Source of the DNA: Chloroflexota bacterium
Lineage (GTDB): Bacteria > Chloroflexota > Limnocylindria > Limnocylindrales > CSP1-4
Assembly (NCBI GenBank): GCA_027364875.1
Contig: DAHXON010000023.1
Location: forward strand, 1 to 40,650
Length of the DNA stretch: 40,650 bases
Direction of reading: 5' to 3'
Part shown: positions 27,131 to 34,125 of the stretch, one piece after another
Numbering within the stretch: position 1 is the first letter of the stretch
Layout: every line of letters starts with the position of its first letter
Position numbers and translations under genes: made by a program
Notes under the pieces: generated by a model
Told to the model about the DNA's origin: nothing
The model's input: the letters and a program-made list of their open reading frames with translations, nothing else
Databases searched by the model: none

Positions 27131-27616
27131 ATGGCGGTGATCAACGGTCACGTCGACAGGCTCCGGGCCGCCCGAGACAGGATGACCCGGCTCAGGGCCT
27201 TCGCTGAAGTGACGCCCCCGCCCCCCGAGGAATCCGCGACGGAGCATCCATGGCTTGCCCGCGAGATCGTGGCCCACGCCGCCGAGATGCTGCCGTACTG
27301 GATGGGCGAGGTGGAGCGGGTCCTCGCCGCGGACGCCGAGCCGGTGCCATTTGGGCGGACGGCGGCCGACGAGATCCGGACCAAGACCGTCGACCGAGAC
27401 CGGACGCTCCCTCTCTCGGAGCTTTATTCCCGCATCACGGCGGGGGTGGATCGCATCTCCCCGCTGCTGCTCCGGATCGACGACGCCAAATGCGCCCGGC
27501 GAGCCCTCCATCCGACTCTTGGCGAGATGTCGTTGGAGGAGCTGATCGAACGCTTCCTGTCGGGGCACCTGGAGGAGCACTGCGGCCAGCTCGAGCGAGC
27601 CCTCGGAGTCGAATAG
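27131..27616 (+). CDS. DinB-superfamily protein (putative metal-dependent, thiol-transferase-like fold)
   Basis: 161-residue four-helix-bundle protein. The His triad of the DinB/YfiT fold is visible: one His in EIVAHAAEMLPYW and two in FLSGHLEEHCGQL. GGGAGG lies seven bases before the ATG at 27131; a 20-residue longer in-frame start is less likely. It is divergent from the tyrosine operon, which lacks a maleylacetoacetate isomerase gene. The DinB superfamily includes mycothiol-dependent maleylpyruvate isomerase, so a role in isomerising maleylacetoacetate is a reasonable but unproven guess. Otherwise the function is unknown. Confidence 0.7.
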   Translation: MAVINGHVDRLRAARDRMTRLRAFAEVTPPPPEESATEHPWLAREIVAHAAEMLPYWMGEVERVLAADAEPVPFGRTAADEIRTKTVDRDRTLPLSELYSRITAGVDRISPLLLRIDDAKCARRALHPTLGEMSLEELIERFLSGHLEEHCGQLERALGVE

Positions 27617-27720
27617 GTCCCCTCCACAGGGCCGCCACACGATCGGCCGCGGACCATGGGACCGTCACCGCAACCGCGCAGCCGCTACGGCGACCGCGAG
27701 TGCGCCATTGCCACCGCGGA

Positions 27721-27960
27721 TTGCTACCGGTTTGGGACAGAATGGGCCGGCTTCGGCCAGAGAAATGGCCGACTCACGCTCAGAATCGTGGCGGAGAGGC
27801 AGGGATTCGAACCCTGGGACCTTTCGGTCAGCGGTTCTCAAGTTTAGGCCATAGGGTTCGCCGATGGTCGCCTAAGACCGATCCACGGTCAAATCGGCGG
27901 TTCGGCCCCGACTCGAATTCGCCGGTATTCGCCTCTGTTGCTACCGGCCGTTGCTACCGG
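27721..27960 (+). repeat. Three copies of the 10-mer TTGCTACCGG
   Basis: Copies at 27721-27730, 27938-27947 and 27951-27960, the last two 13 bases apart, all in the same orientation. They bracket the tRNA-Ser remnant. Short repeated decamers next to an attachment-like site can be recombinase arm sites; this is only a suggestion. Confidence 0.5.
27789..27842 (-). pseudogene. Truncated tRNA-Ser 3' half (att-site-like remnant)
   Basis: On the minus strand this reads from the anticodon loop (CTTGAGA, UGA anticodon) through the variable arm, a paired T arm (CAGGG-TTCGAAT-CCCTG), acceptor CCTCTCC, G and CCA. It aligns without gaps to bases 32314-32367 of the intact tRNA-Ser, 42 of 54 identical by my count. 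The T-stem differences are compensatory. No D arm or 5' acceptor strand follows upstream; similarity stops at the anticodon loop, a common integrase crossover point. Confidence 0.75.
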
Positions 27961-27980
27961 TTGCGCCACGGTCGATCGGG

Positions 27981-28469
27981 TCAATCCGCGCGGAACTTCC
28001 AGCCTTCGCTTCGGATGAGATCGGTGAACCGCAGGCAGTTGATCCCCAGCTGACGGCAGATGAAGGGAATCTTGGGATGATTGTCGTTGCCGTCGTCGCC
28101 CTCTCCGGTCACGACCTTTGCCCGCCTCAGCTTGGCTATCGCAATGACAAAAGCGTCGGCTTCGTTCCGGCCCTTGACCTGGCCTACCAACCGCGGAAAG
28201 GCCGCCAGGATCGACTGCACTTCTCGGATCACGACCCCGTCGGTCGGGACGATGAGTCTCCCCGTGGTGTCCTTCTCGCACCAGGTTTTTACGACACCGG
28301 TCTTCTTCTTGGCCTCGACCCAGACCTCCTCGGACACGAAGAACCTGCCAGCAGCGATGAGGACGGCGACCTTCTCCCAGATACCCGGGAACGCGTCCTC
28401 GAAGTAGAAGCGTTCCAGCCCATCCAACAATGCGCTCGTGTCCACCGAGTAGCAGCAGGGATCAGTCAC
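27981..28469 (-). CDS. PIN-domain protein, DUF4411-like (putative toxin ribonuclease)
   Basis: 162 residues. PIN-type acidic residues are visible: Asp10 in CYSVDTSALLD, Glu47/Glu48 in FVSEEVW, Asp105 in GRNEADAFVIAIA, and acidic VTGEGDDGN near the C-terminus. PIN domains are metal-dependent RNases, commonly toxins. The GTG start at 28469 overlaps the upstream XRE/ImmA gene stop by 4 bases (GTGA), so antitoxin-like partner and putative toxin are made from one message. The pairing of DUF4411 with a fused HTH-ImmA/IrrE protein recurs in bacterial genomes as a type II toxin-antitoxin-like module. Confidence 0.75.
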   Translation of the reverse strand: MTDPCCYSVDTSALLDGLERFYFEDAFPGIWEKVAVLIAAGRFFVSEEVWVEAKKKTGVVKTWCEKDTTGRLIVPTDGVVIREVQSILAAFPRLVGQVKGRNEADAFVIAIAKLRRAKVVTGEGDDGNDNHPKIPFICRQLGINCLRFTDLIRSEGWKFRAD

Positions 28470-29674
28470 CGGGCCGCCTGCTCCAGCTTCGGTATCTGCT
28501 CGTAGCGAACATCAAGGTAGTTGGCCACGTCGAGCGAGGAGATCGTCCGGCCGCGGAAGGCTTCCATTACGGTGCGGATATATCCGTGTCCGAGGTCTCT
28601 TGCCTTGACCATGTAGAAGGTTGGGCCGCCCTCGCTCTGGCGCTGCGCCGCCTTTGCCGCCACAAAGCCAGACTCGAACTCCGGCTTAAGAGCCCAGTAG
28701 AGATCCCACTTTGCCTTGCCCAAAGTGATGAGGCGGAGGAGCATGGACTCCGCGCTCGTCCCGAACGGCTCCGCGATCGTCGCCAACTCAGCCGTGGTCC
28801 ATCGCTTGTCGACTGAAGCCAAGGACACGCTTCGGATGTGATAGAAGGCATCTCGAGGCATCAACGCTGCGGCGGCAACTCGGTTGCAGTACAGCTCGAT
28901 GCGATCCTCGGGCTGAACGTTGTCGCGCTCCTCGTGTAGATCACACAAGCCACCGGCGTTCAGCGACAGGTGTGCCAGCTCGTGTGCGAGGGTGAAGAGT
29001 CGGCCAGCGGGGAACTCTGAACCGTTCAAGGCCGCAATCGGGTGCGGCCAAGCTGAGACTGAGAACCCACGCATTTCAGCGGGCTCCACTCGCTGAGTCT
29101 GGACCACAAGGATGCCTCGGGCCTCGACCGCATCGATCCAGCCGGCAAGTGCCCGACCGGAGCCTGGCCATCGCGTGGGAACGCCGAGCCAGTCGCGGAT
29201 CTGGCGGCCTGCATCCTCCTCAGACATCTCAAGTGTCGTCCCGGGCATCGGACTGACGCCTTCGTCTGCTCCGCCCAGATCGGCTATCTCCATGAGCACG
29301 TCGCGCTGGGACAAGGCACGCCAGTACTCGGCCGTTAGCTCGGGTGATCTCGCTCCCGCAGCACGTCGCAGGCCTGACCTGAAGTCCCTCAGCGCCGCGA
29401 AGTCCTTGGCGGGCTGCGGGAGCAGCAAGACCACCAACGGCCGTTTGTACACGGTGGAGATCCGTCGGAGCTGTGCGAGAGACGGAGAGGTCGCCCCCGA
29501 CTCCCAGTTCTGCAGAGTGGCAGGAACGACCCCTATCTTCTTGGCTGCCCGGGTCTCGTCGAAGCCGATCGACTTTCGTGCCCAAACCAATACAGACGGT
29601 TCGACCTTGATGGGCTCCGCGCCCCTGGTCTCCCCGTCCTCAGCTTCTCCGGAGCGGTCCAAGTCGTCGCTCAT
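28466..29674 (-). CDS. XRE-family HTH plus ImmA/IrrE metallopeptidase fusion (antitoxin/regulator)
   Basis: 402 residues. An N-terminal XRE helix-turn-helix lies at about 27-82 (KIGVVPATLQNWESGATSPS), followed by a zinc-peptidase ImmA/IrrE domain with HELAH at 231-235 and the LMPRDAFY segment typical of the family. ATG at 29674 is preferred; an 18-residue extension to 29728 has no support. It likely represses its own operon and controls the PIN protein made just downstream. A 156-base divergent region separates it from the next gene. Confidence 0.8.
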   Translation of the reverse strand: MSDDLDRSGEAEDGETRGAEPIKVEPSVLVWARKSIGFDETRAAKKIGVVPATLQNWESGATSPSLAQLRRISTVYKRPLVVLLLPQPAKDFAALRDFRSGLRRAAGARSPELTAEYWRALSQRDVLMEIADLGGADEGVSPMPGTTLEMSEEDAGRQIRDWLGVPTRWPGSGRALAGWIDAVEARGILVVQTQRVEPAEMRGFSVSAWPHPIAALNGSEFPAGRLFTLAHELAHLSLNAGGLCDLHEERDNVQPEDRIELYCNRVAAAALMPRDAFYHIRSVSLASVDKRWTTAELATIAEPFGTSAESMLLRLITLGKAKWDLYWALKPEFESGFVAAKAAQRQSEGGPTFYMVKARDLGHGYIRTVMEAFRGRTISSLDVANYLDVRYEQIPKLEQAAR

Positions 29675-29830
29675 TGCTACCCAACAGGCTACGACGCGGA
29701 GGCAATGGCTCGCCGGCGATCCTCGCAATTTCAGGGCGTCGGCCCAATCTCAGGCGCATACACAGGGATTTGTCGGTCGTGCCCAGATTCGGCCCCGGGT
29801 CGCGGTGGTTGCGTCTGGCACAATCTCCCT

Positions 29831-30553
29831 GTGAGTACCTTGAGACGTCTGCTGCCCGTCGTGGTCGTCTCTTTGGGAACCGCCGGCCTCGCTTTTGCGG
29901 TCGCCGTACTCCGCGACATTCGGGTCTCGGACGCAGGCGTTCAGGGCGCGATCGTCGGAGGACTGGCCGGCGTAATAGGCGCAATTCTGGGAGCTGCGGT
30001 CGGCGCCCTGAACACACGAGCCGCCGAGGAACGTCGCTGGCAGCATGAGGAGCAGACCCGGCGACGAACACAGGGCGAGGAGAGGGCGCCTGAGGTACGA
30101 AAGGAGCTCTTGGCTGCGGCCGACCTTCTCTCGGCTGCGGCAGGAGCGGAGCGATCGAAGAAGCTGCCCCGGAGCCATGGTGTCCCGTGGGAACGGCCCG
30201 ATGTCGCCGACATTCAGAGGCACACTCAGAGGGCAGCGGACCTTGCCGTGTACATCCCAGAAGGCAGAGTGCGCACGTTCACCAAGATGGCGGTCAAGGG
30301 CCTTGAGAACTGGGATGACGCCAACGACGGCGGCGCTGACGAACCGTGGATCATGGCCGACCTCGTCAAAGACGAGGTCAACGAGGTGTTCGGCGCGTAC
30401 GGCCGTGGAGATGAGCTGCCGGACGCCCCCTATGTGGTCAAGCTCGTTGCTGGGATCGACAGTTGGTGGGACGAGATCAGCCAACTCGAGGAGGAGCATC
30501 GGCAGCGTGAGCTTGAAGCCAAAGCTGTGACAGGAAAGCCCGTCAAGGCGTAG
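29831..30553 (+). CDS. Unrecognised membrane protein with two N-terminal helices
   Basis: 240 residues from the GTG at 29831. Residues about 5-26 (RLLPVVVVSLGTAGLAFAVA) and 35-58 (GAIVGGLAGVIGAILGAAVG) form two hydrophobic, glycine-rich helices. They are followed by a charged cytoplasmic region with Arg/Glu-rich coiled-coil character and a helical C-terminus ending in a Glu-rich stretch. No ribosome site is visible; CACAAT lies seven bases before the GTG, so the message may be leaderless. The in-frame reading from 29705 would add an unlikely Cys/Arg-rich segment. Function unknown; island gene. Confidence 0.6.
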   Translation: MSTLRRLLPVVVVSLGTAGLAFAVAVLRDIRVSDAGVQGAIVGGLAGVIGAILGAAVGALNTRAAEERRWQHEEQTRRRTQGEERAPEVRKELLAAADLLSAAAGAERSKKLPRSHGVPWERPDVADIQRHTQRAADLAVYIPEGRVRTFTKMAVKGLENWDDANDGGADEPWIMADLVKDEVNEVFGAYGRGDELPDAPYVVKLVAGIDSWWDEISQLEEEHRQRELEAKAVTGKPVKA

Positions 30554-30665
30554 TGGCGAACGGCCTTCAGTTCGAGGCAAGGTATGTCGCGCATCTTCCG
30601 AAGAGACCAACCCGGGCGGCGATGGATCGCCTGGAGTTGATACGCTATCCGGACAGGAGGGGCTC

Positions 30666-32210
30666 ATGCGTGATGACTTGACCGCGAGACGATACCGCAT
30701 GGCCTACGGCTGGACTGCGCGGGCCGAGGTCGCCCCCTGGGATGATGACGCAGTCACCGCACTCGCTTACGCGGTCGAGGGTCTCAGTCCCGCCCTGTCG
30801 AGCCTGCGGCTCAAACAGAAGATCTCGGTGCGGCGCGGCGTCGGGGTGTTTGGGAACCTGCTCGAGCGAGCCTGGGGAGATCCTCACTTCTTCCGTTCAA
30901 CCGTCGAGAAGGCATCACACCACCCGAGCATCCTGGGCAATGAAGTGGCCGAGGTGCAGTATCGGGTCGAGTCGAATGCCAAGGACGGTGATGATCCGGC
31001 CTTCTTTGCGATGTTGTGCTGGACCACACGACAGGATGTCTTTGGCGGGCATCCCTATCGGCCGCCGCAGAATGCTCCCGCCCTGCGCTACATCGCCCTC
31101 GCGATCGATGACCGTCGGATCGACGCCTCGATCGGCCCTGCGGCTTTTGATCAGGTCGCCGCGACCCTCCTGGCGACCCTCGGACCCGCGTCGGGCGGCG
31201 TGCTCATGGACCGACCTTGGCGGTTCGATGCGCCGTTCAGTGACGTCTTCGGTGCCGGCGGGCCGACTAATACCTACGACAATCTCTGGCGCATCGTGCC
31301 CGATCGGGACGGCTATATCGACCTCGACGGCTGGCGGCCGACATTCGACATTCAACTCGCGGACTACGACTCTCATCCGGTCGAGAGTAGCGGGCGTCCG
31401 CATTTCCTCTCGCGACTGGCCCGGCTCGTGCGTCAACCACCGAACCCGTCAAGCGACTCCTCGTCAGGCAGCGACGCCAAGCGCATACCCGCGACCCGCA
31501 ACACAAACAGCAACCCTGTGGCTGAGCGCGATGCTCTCATGAGCGATCTGACGCGGCGCCGATTCCGAATGGCGTTCGGATGGGCAGGTAGGGCAAGCGT
31601 CGACCCCTGGGACGACAAAGCCGTGATCGCCTTCCAACACGCAATCGGCCGGCTCGGCCTGGCTCTGGGTGGTCTCACGCTCAGCCAGTCCGGCTTCGTG
31701 AGCGGGCGACCTGGCCGCACTGAACGGCTTCGCAAACGCAAATGGTCCGAGCCGTTCCTCGAAGCCTATCGGTCGAGGATGCTGGCTGAAGTGTGGAATG
31801 TGGAGCTGTTCCTGGAATCGGAGCCCATCGAACACGGATTCTCCGAGTTCTTTGCGAGCCTCTACTGGTCGACGACCTGGGAGACGCAAGGCGGTTTCAG
31901 GGTCCGGCCGCCCGGCCGGGAGCCAGGGCTTCTATACTTCTGCCTTGCCATCGATGCGAAGCGGCTGGACGCGACGATCGGCTGGGAAGCTTTCGATTTC
32001 TCGGCTGTGGAGCTGATGACGGCCTTGGGGACAGAAAAGCGCGGCGGCATCATGGTCGATGTCCCGTGGCACATGGAAGGCCCGTTCACTGAGGGCTTTG
32101 GCCAGGGCGGTCCAACGGTCGCCCGAATGAACCTCTTTGCAAGGGCACCGCATGTTGACGACGCGGTCGACCTCGACCACTGGTCGCCCGAGTTCGACAT
32201 CCCGTTCTGA
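30666..32210 (+). CDS. Unrecognised protein with two tandem homologous halves
   Basis: 514 residues made of two related copies joined by a Ser/Thr/Arg-rich linker. Copy 1 starts RRYRMAYGW and copy 2 (from residue 292) RRFRMAFGW. Both continue with PWDD.AV and a Leu-rich helix, contain FFAMLCWTT or FFASLYWST and a conserved LAIDxxRxDAxIG segment, and end DRPWRFDAPF...FDIQL or DVPWHMEGPF...FDIPF. Copy 2 has its own ATG at 31539, so two ancestral genes were probably fused or an internal start is used. GGAGGGG precedes the ATG at 30666. I do not recognise the family; the Trp/Phe-rich conservation resembles phage or immunity-type proteins only loosely. Confidence 0.7.
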   Translation: MRDDLTARRYRMAYGWTARAEVAPWDDDAVTALAYAVEGLSPALSSLRLKQKISVRRGVGVFGNLLERAWGDPHFFRSTVEKASHHPSILGNEVAEVQYRVESNAKDGDDPAFFAMLCWTTRQDVFGGHPYRPPQNAPALRYIALAIDDRRIDASIGPAAFDQVAATLLATLGPASGGVLMDRPWRFDAPFSDVFGAGGPTNTYDNLWRIVPDRDGYIDLDGWRPTFDIQLADYDSHPVESSGRPHFLSRLARLVRQPPNPSSDSSSGSDAKRIPATRNTNSNPVAERDALMSDLTRRRFRMAFGWAGRASVDPWDDKAVIAFQHAIGRLGLALGGLTLSQSGFVSGRPGRTERLRKRKWSEPFLEAYRSRMLAEVWNVELFLESEPIEHGFSEFFASLYWSTTWETQGGFRVRPPGREPGLLYFCLAIDAKRLDATIGWEAFDFSAVELMTALGTEKRGGIMVDVPWHMEGPFTEGFGQGGPTVARMNLFARAPHVDDAVDLDHWSPEFDIPF

Positions 32211-32221
32211 CTGCCGAGAAC

Positions 32222-32263
32222 TGACCCAATTCTTGACCCAATATCTGGGGTCAATGTGGGTCA
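32222..32263. repeat. Nested inverted repeat TGACCCA / TGGGTCA
   Basis: TGACCCA (32222-32228) and TTGACCCA (32233-32240) are mirrored by TGGGGTCAA (32246-32254) and TGGGTCA (32257-32263) around a 5-base centre. The four half-sites lie between the last island gene and the tRNA-Ser 3' end. It could be a transcription terminator without U tract, or arm-type recombinase sites beside an attachment site. Confidence 0.5.
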
Positions 32264-32313
32264 TTCGGCGAGCGAAGCGAACAGCCTGACCAGGTCGGCG
32301 TGCGCGTAGAACT

Positions 32314-32399
32314 TGGCGGAGAGGGTGAGATTCGAACTCACGGGACTCTCGTCCAGCGGTTTTCAAGACCGCCGCAATAGACCGCTCTGCCACCTCTCC
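32314..32399 (-). tRNA. tRNA-Ser (UGA anticodon)
   Basis: Complete minus-strand tRNA with long variable arm. The acceptor is GGAGAGG paired with CCTCTCC. The anticodon loop CTTGAAA carries TGA, the variable arm is GGACGAGAGTCC, and the T arm is GTGAG-TTCGAAT-CTCAC. Discriminator G and an encoded CCA at 32314-32316 complete the 3' end. Its 3' end faces the accessory island, the usual geometry for tRNA-targeted integration. Confidence 0.96.
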
Positions 32400-32538
32400 G
32401 CGGCGCGCGCGACGAACTGTACCGCCTGGCGGCGGAGCTCGCGAGCCCCAACTCCCCCGCCGCGGACCCGCGCCGACCTGCCGGCGGAGCGCCTCGGCCG
32501 CACGCGCCCCGCGCCCGCGCCCGTCCCCGCGCCCAGGG

Positions 32539-32910
32539 CTACTTGCCGTCGCGCCAGGCCAGCATCTCGCGAGTCAGCTGGCTCGTCAGCTTGGAGAAGC
32601 TCTGGCCCAGGCCCATCGCCGCGACGGCTTCGGTCTTCTTGCCGTTCTTGGCCATAGGGAGAAGCGAGGCGGCGGCGCTGTGGACCTGGGCGTGGACGCC
32701 CATGGTCGTCTCCCAGTGGCCGTCGGCCGTCACCCGCCTGTCGGTCTGCTGGTGCAGCCACTGGCCAAACGAGCATCCGTCGTCGCGCCGGACCGTCGAG
32801 GGGTCCATATCCGCGCCGGTCTCGATCGCCTCGGCAAGCTGCACCTTCCACTGCCCATGGGCCGCGATTGCGGCGGTCAACTGTCTCGCCAGATCCGGTT
32901 GCGCGTCCAT
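32539..32910 (-). CDS. Stand-alone CZB (chemoreceptor zinc-binding) domain protein
   Basis: 123 residues that consist almost entirely of a CZB domain. The His-Cys-His-His zinc ligands can be placed at His18 (AHGQWKVQL), Cys46 (DDGCSFGQWL), and His73 and His77 (GVHAQVHSAA). CZB domains bind zinc and respond to oxidants such as HOCl when attached to chemoreceptors or diguanylate cyclases; here no output domain is attached. ATG at 32910 with GGAGAAG. It has no chemotaxis or cyclase gene next to it in the window. Confidence 0.85.
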   Translation of the reverse strand: MDAQPDLARQLTAAIAAHGQWKVQLAEAIETGADMDPSTVRRDDGCSFGQWLHQQTDRRVTADGHWETTMGVHAQVHSAAASLLPMAKNGKKTEAVAAMGLGQSFSKLTSQLTREMLAWRDGK

Positions 32911-33034
32911 GTGTGTCGGCTTCTCCCAAACCCCACGCCGGGGCTACGCAGTTCCCCGTAGAGGGATCGGTTGGAAACCGGCCGAACTGGCGCCCGAATC
33001 GCCGGGAATCTGGGCCCGATCGCCCCCGCGGTGG

Positions 33035-34105
33035 CTATGCCTGAGATTCGAGCGCGGCCATGGCGAAGGCTACGGCGCGATCGAGCTCGCGCTTCCAGTA
33101 GGGCGCCGAGTGTGAGCCGGGGCCGTAGGCGTCGACCGTAAGGGCAACTCCGGCCCCGCGAGCTCGAGCCACGAACGACTCGTTCATCCGCGCGACGAGC
33201 GACTCGAGGTCGTCGGGACCGGCTCCCGTCGAGTCGAGCGGACCGGGCTCGCCGCTGCCGTAAGCGACGAAGACGGGCGTGCCGGTCAGCCGTTCCACGA
33301 GCGTCGAGGGGTTGTGTGCGGCCCACACGTCGGACTGGGCCTGCGGGTCGCCCCAGATCCGCGGCGAAAACCAGTTCGGAACCATGGAAGTGTCGAGCAC
33401 GCCGCTCAGCGACACAGCGGCGGCGAACATACCGGGATGCCTTCCGGCGTACGAGATCGCCCCGAAGCCGCCCATCGAGATGCCCATCACGGCCATGCGA
33501 TCGGACGCGCGCCAGCCCCGGACGATCAGCTGGCGGATCTCGGCCAGGTGGAAGGTCTCCCAGGCCGGTGGGCCGCCCCGGCCGTCGTTATACCAGTCCG
33601 AGTAGTAGCCCATGTCCCCGCCCTCGGGCGCCACCAGGATGGCGCCGTCCGCGGCCGGCAGGGTGTCGATCGCCAGCGTCTCGGTCCAGTAGCGGTACGA
33701 CTGCGGCTCGCCCGCGCCGTGGAGCAGGTACAGCACGGGCCAGCGGCGCTGCGGGTCCGAGTCGTAGCCGCTCGGCAGCACCAGCCGCGCCCCGAACTCG
33801 CCGCCCATCGCCGGTGACGAGATGGTCAGGTCGCGGACGCGGTCGCCGACGACCCGGACCGAGGCCACGTAAGCGCCATCGTCGGCTCGAGCGGACAGGC
33901 CCGTCGAAGACGGCGAGGAGGCGGACGAGGTCGACACCGAAGCCGACGCGGACGGGCTCGACACCGAGCCGGCGGAGGCGGCCGAGCCGGCCGCCGGGGA
34001 CGACGGCGCGACGCCCGAGCTACACCCGGCGAGGAGCAAGCTCGAGGCCAGCAGGCCGGCGAAGCCGCCCGACCGAGCTCGCGCGCTCCACTTCGACGTC
34101 AGCAC
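33035..34105 (-). CDS. Secreted lipoprotein alpha/beta hydrolase (esterase, Ag85/S-formylglutathione-hydrolase-like)
   Basis: 356 residues. The signal peptide ends in lipobox LLAGC, lipidated Cys28, followed by a Ser/Ala linker. The esterase domain has HGAGEPQSYRYW (oxyanion region), the nucleophile elbow GISMGGFG, and the C-terminal GSHSAPYWKRELDRAV with the catalytic His. GTG at 34105 with GAGGTC nine bases upstream. It is probably anchored outside the cell and hydrolyses carboxylesters; the substrate is unknown. It follows another lipoprotein gene by 20 bases. Confidence 0.85.
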   Translation of the reverse strand: MLTSKWSARARSGGFAGLLASSLLLAGCSSGVAPSSPAAGSAASAGSVSSPSASASVSTSSASSPSSTGLSARADDGAYVASVRVVGDRVRDLTISSPAMGGEFGARLVLPSGYDSDPQRRWPVLYLLHGAGEPQSYRYWTETLAIDTLPAADGAILVAPEGGDMGYYSDWYNDGRGGPPAWETFHLAEIRQLIVRGWRASDRMAVMGISMGGFGAISYAGRHPGMFAAAVSLSGVLDTSMVPNWFSPRIWGDPQAQSDVWAAHNPSTLVERLTGTPVFVAYGSGEPGPLDSTGAGPDDLESLVARMNESFVARARGAGVALTVDAYGPGSHSAPYWKRELDRAVAFAMAALESQA

Positions 34106-34125
34106 CGGTCAAGGACCTCAGCGGA

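Larger units (their letters stand above)
27617..27980. other. Gene-free left boundary of the accessory island
   Basis: 364 bases without a credible gene. It holds a truncated tRNA-Ser 3' half (27789-27842) and three copies of TTGCTACCGG (27721, 27938, 27951). The short plus-strand reading frame across the tRNA piece is the usual spurious antisense-tRNA translation. Confidence 0.7.

Noticed and set aside
27656-27847. Short plus-strand gene ending near the tRNA fragment
   Set aside because: Its RQGFEPW segment is the typical artefact of translating a tRNA 3' half in antisense.
32313-32657. Plus-strand frame beginning in the tRNA-Ser
   Set aside because: Antisense translation of an intact tRNA followed by Arg/Pro-rich shadow sequence opposite the CZB gene.
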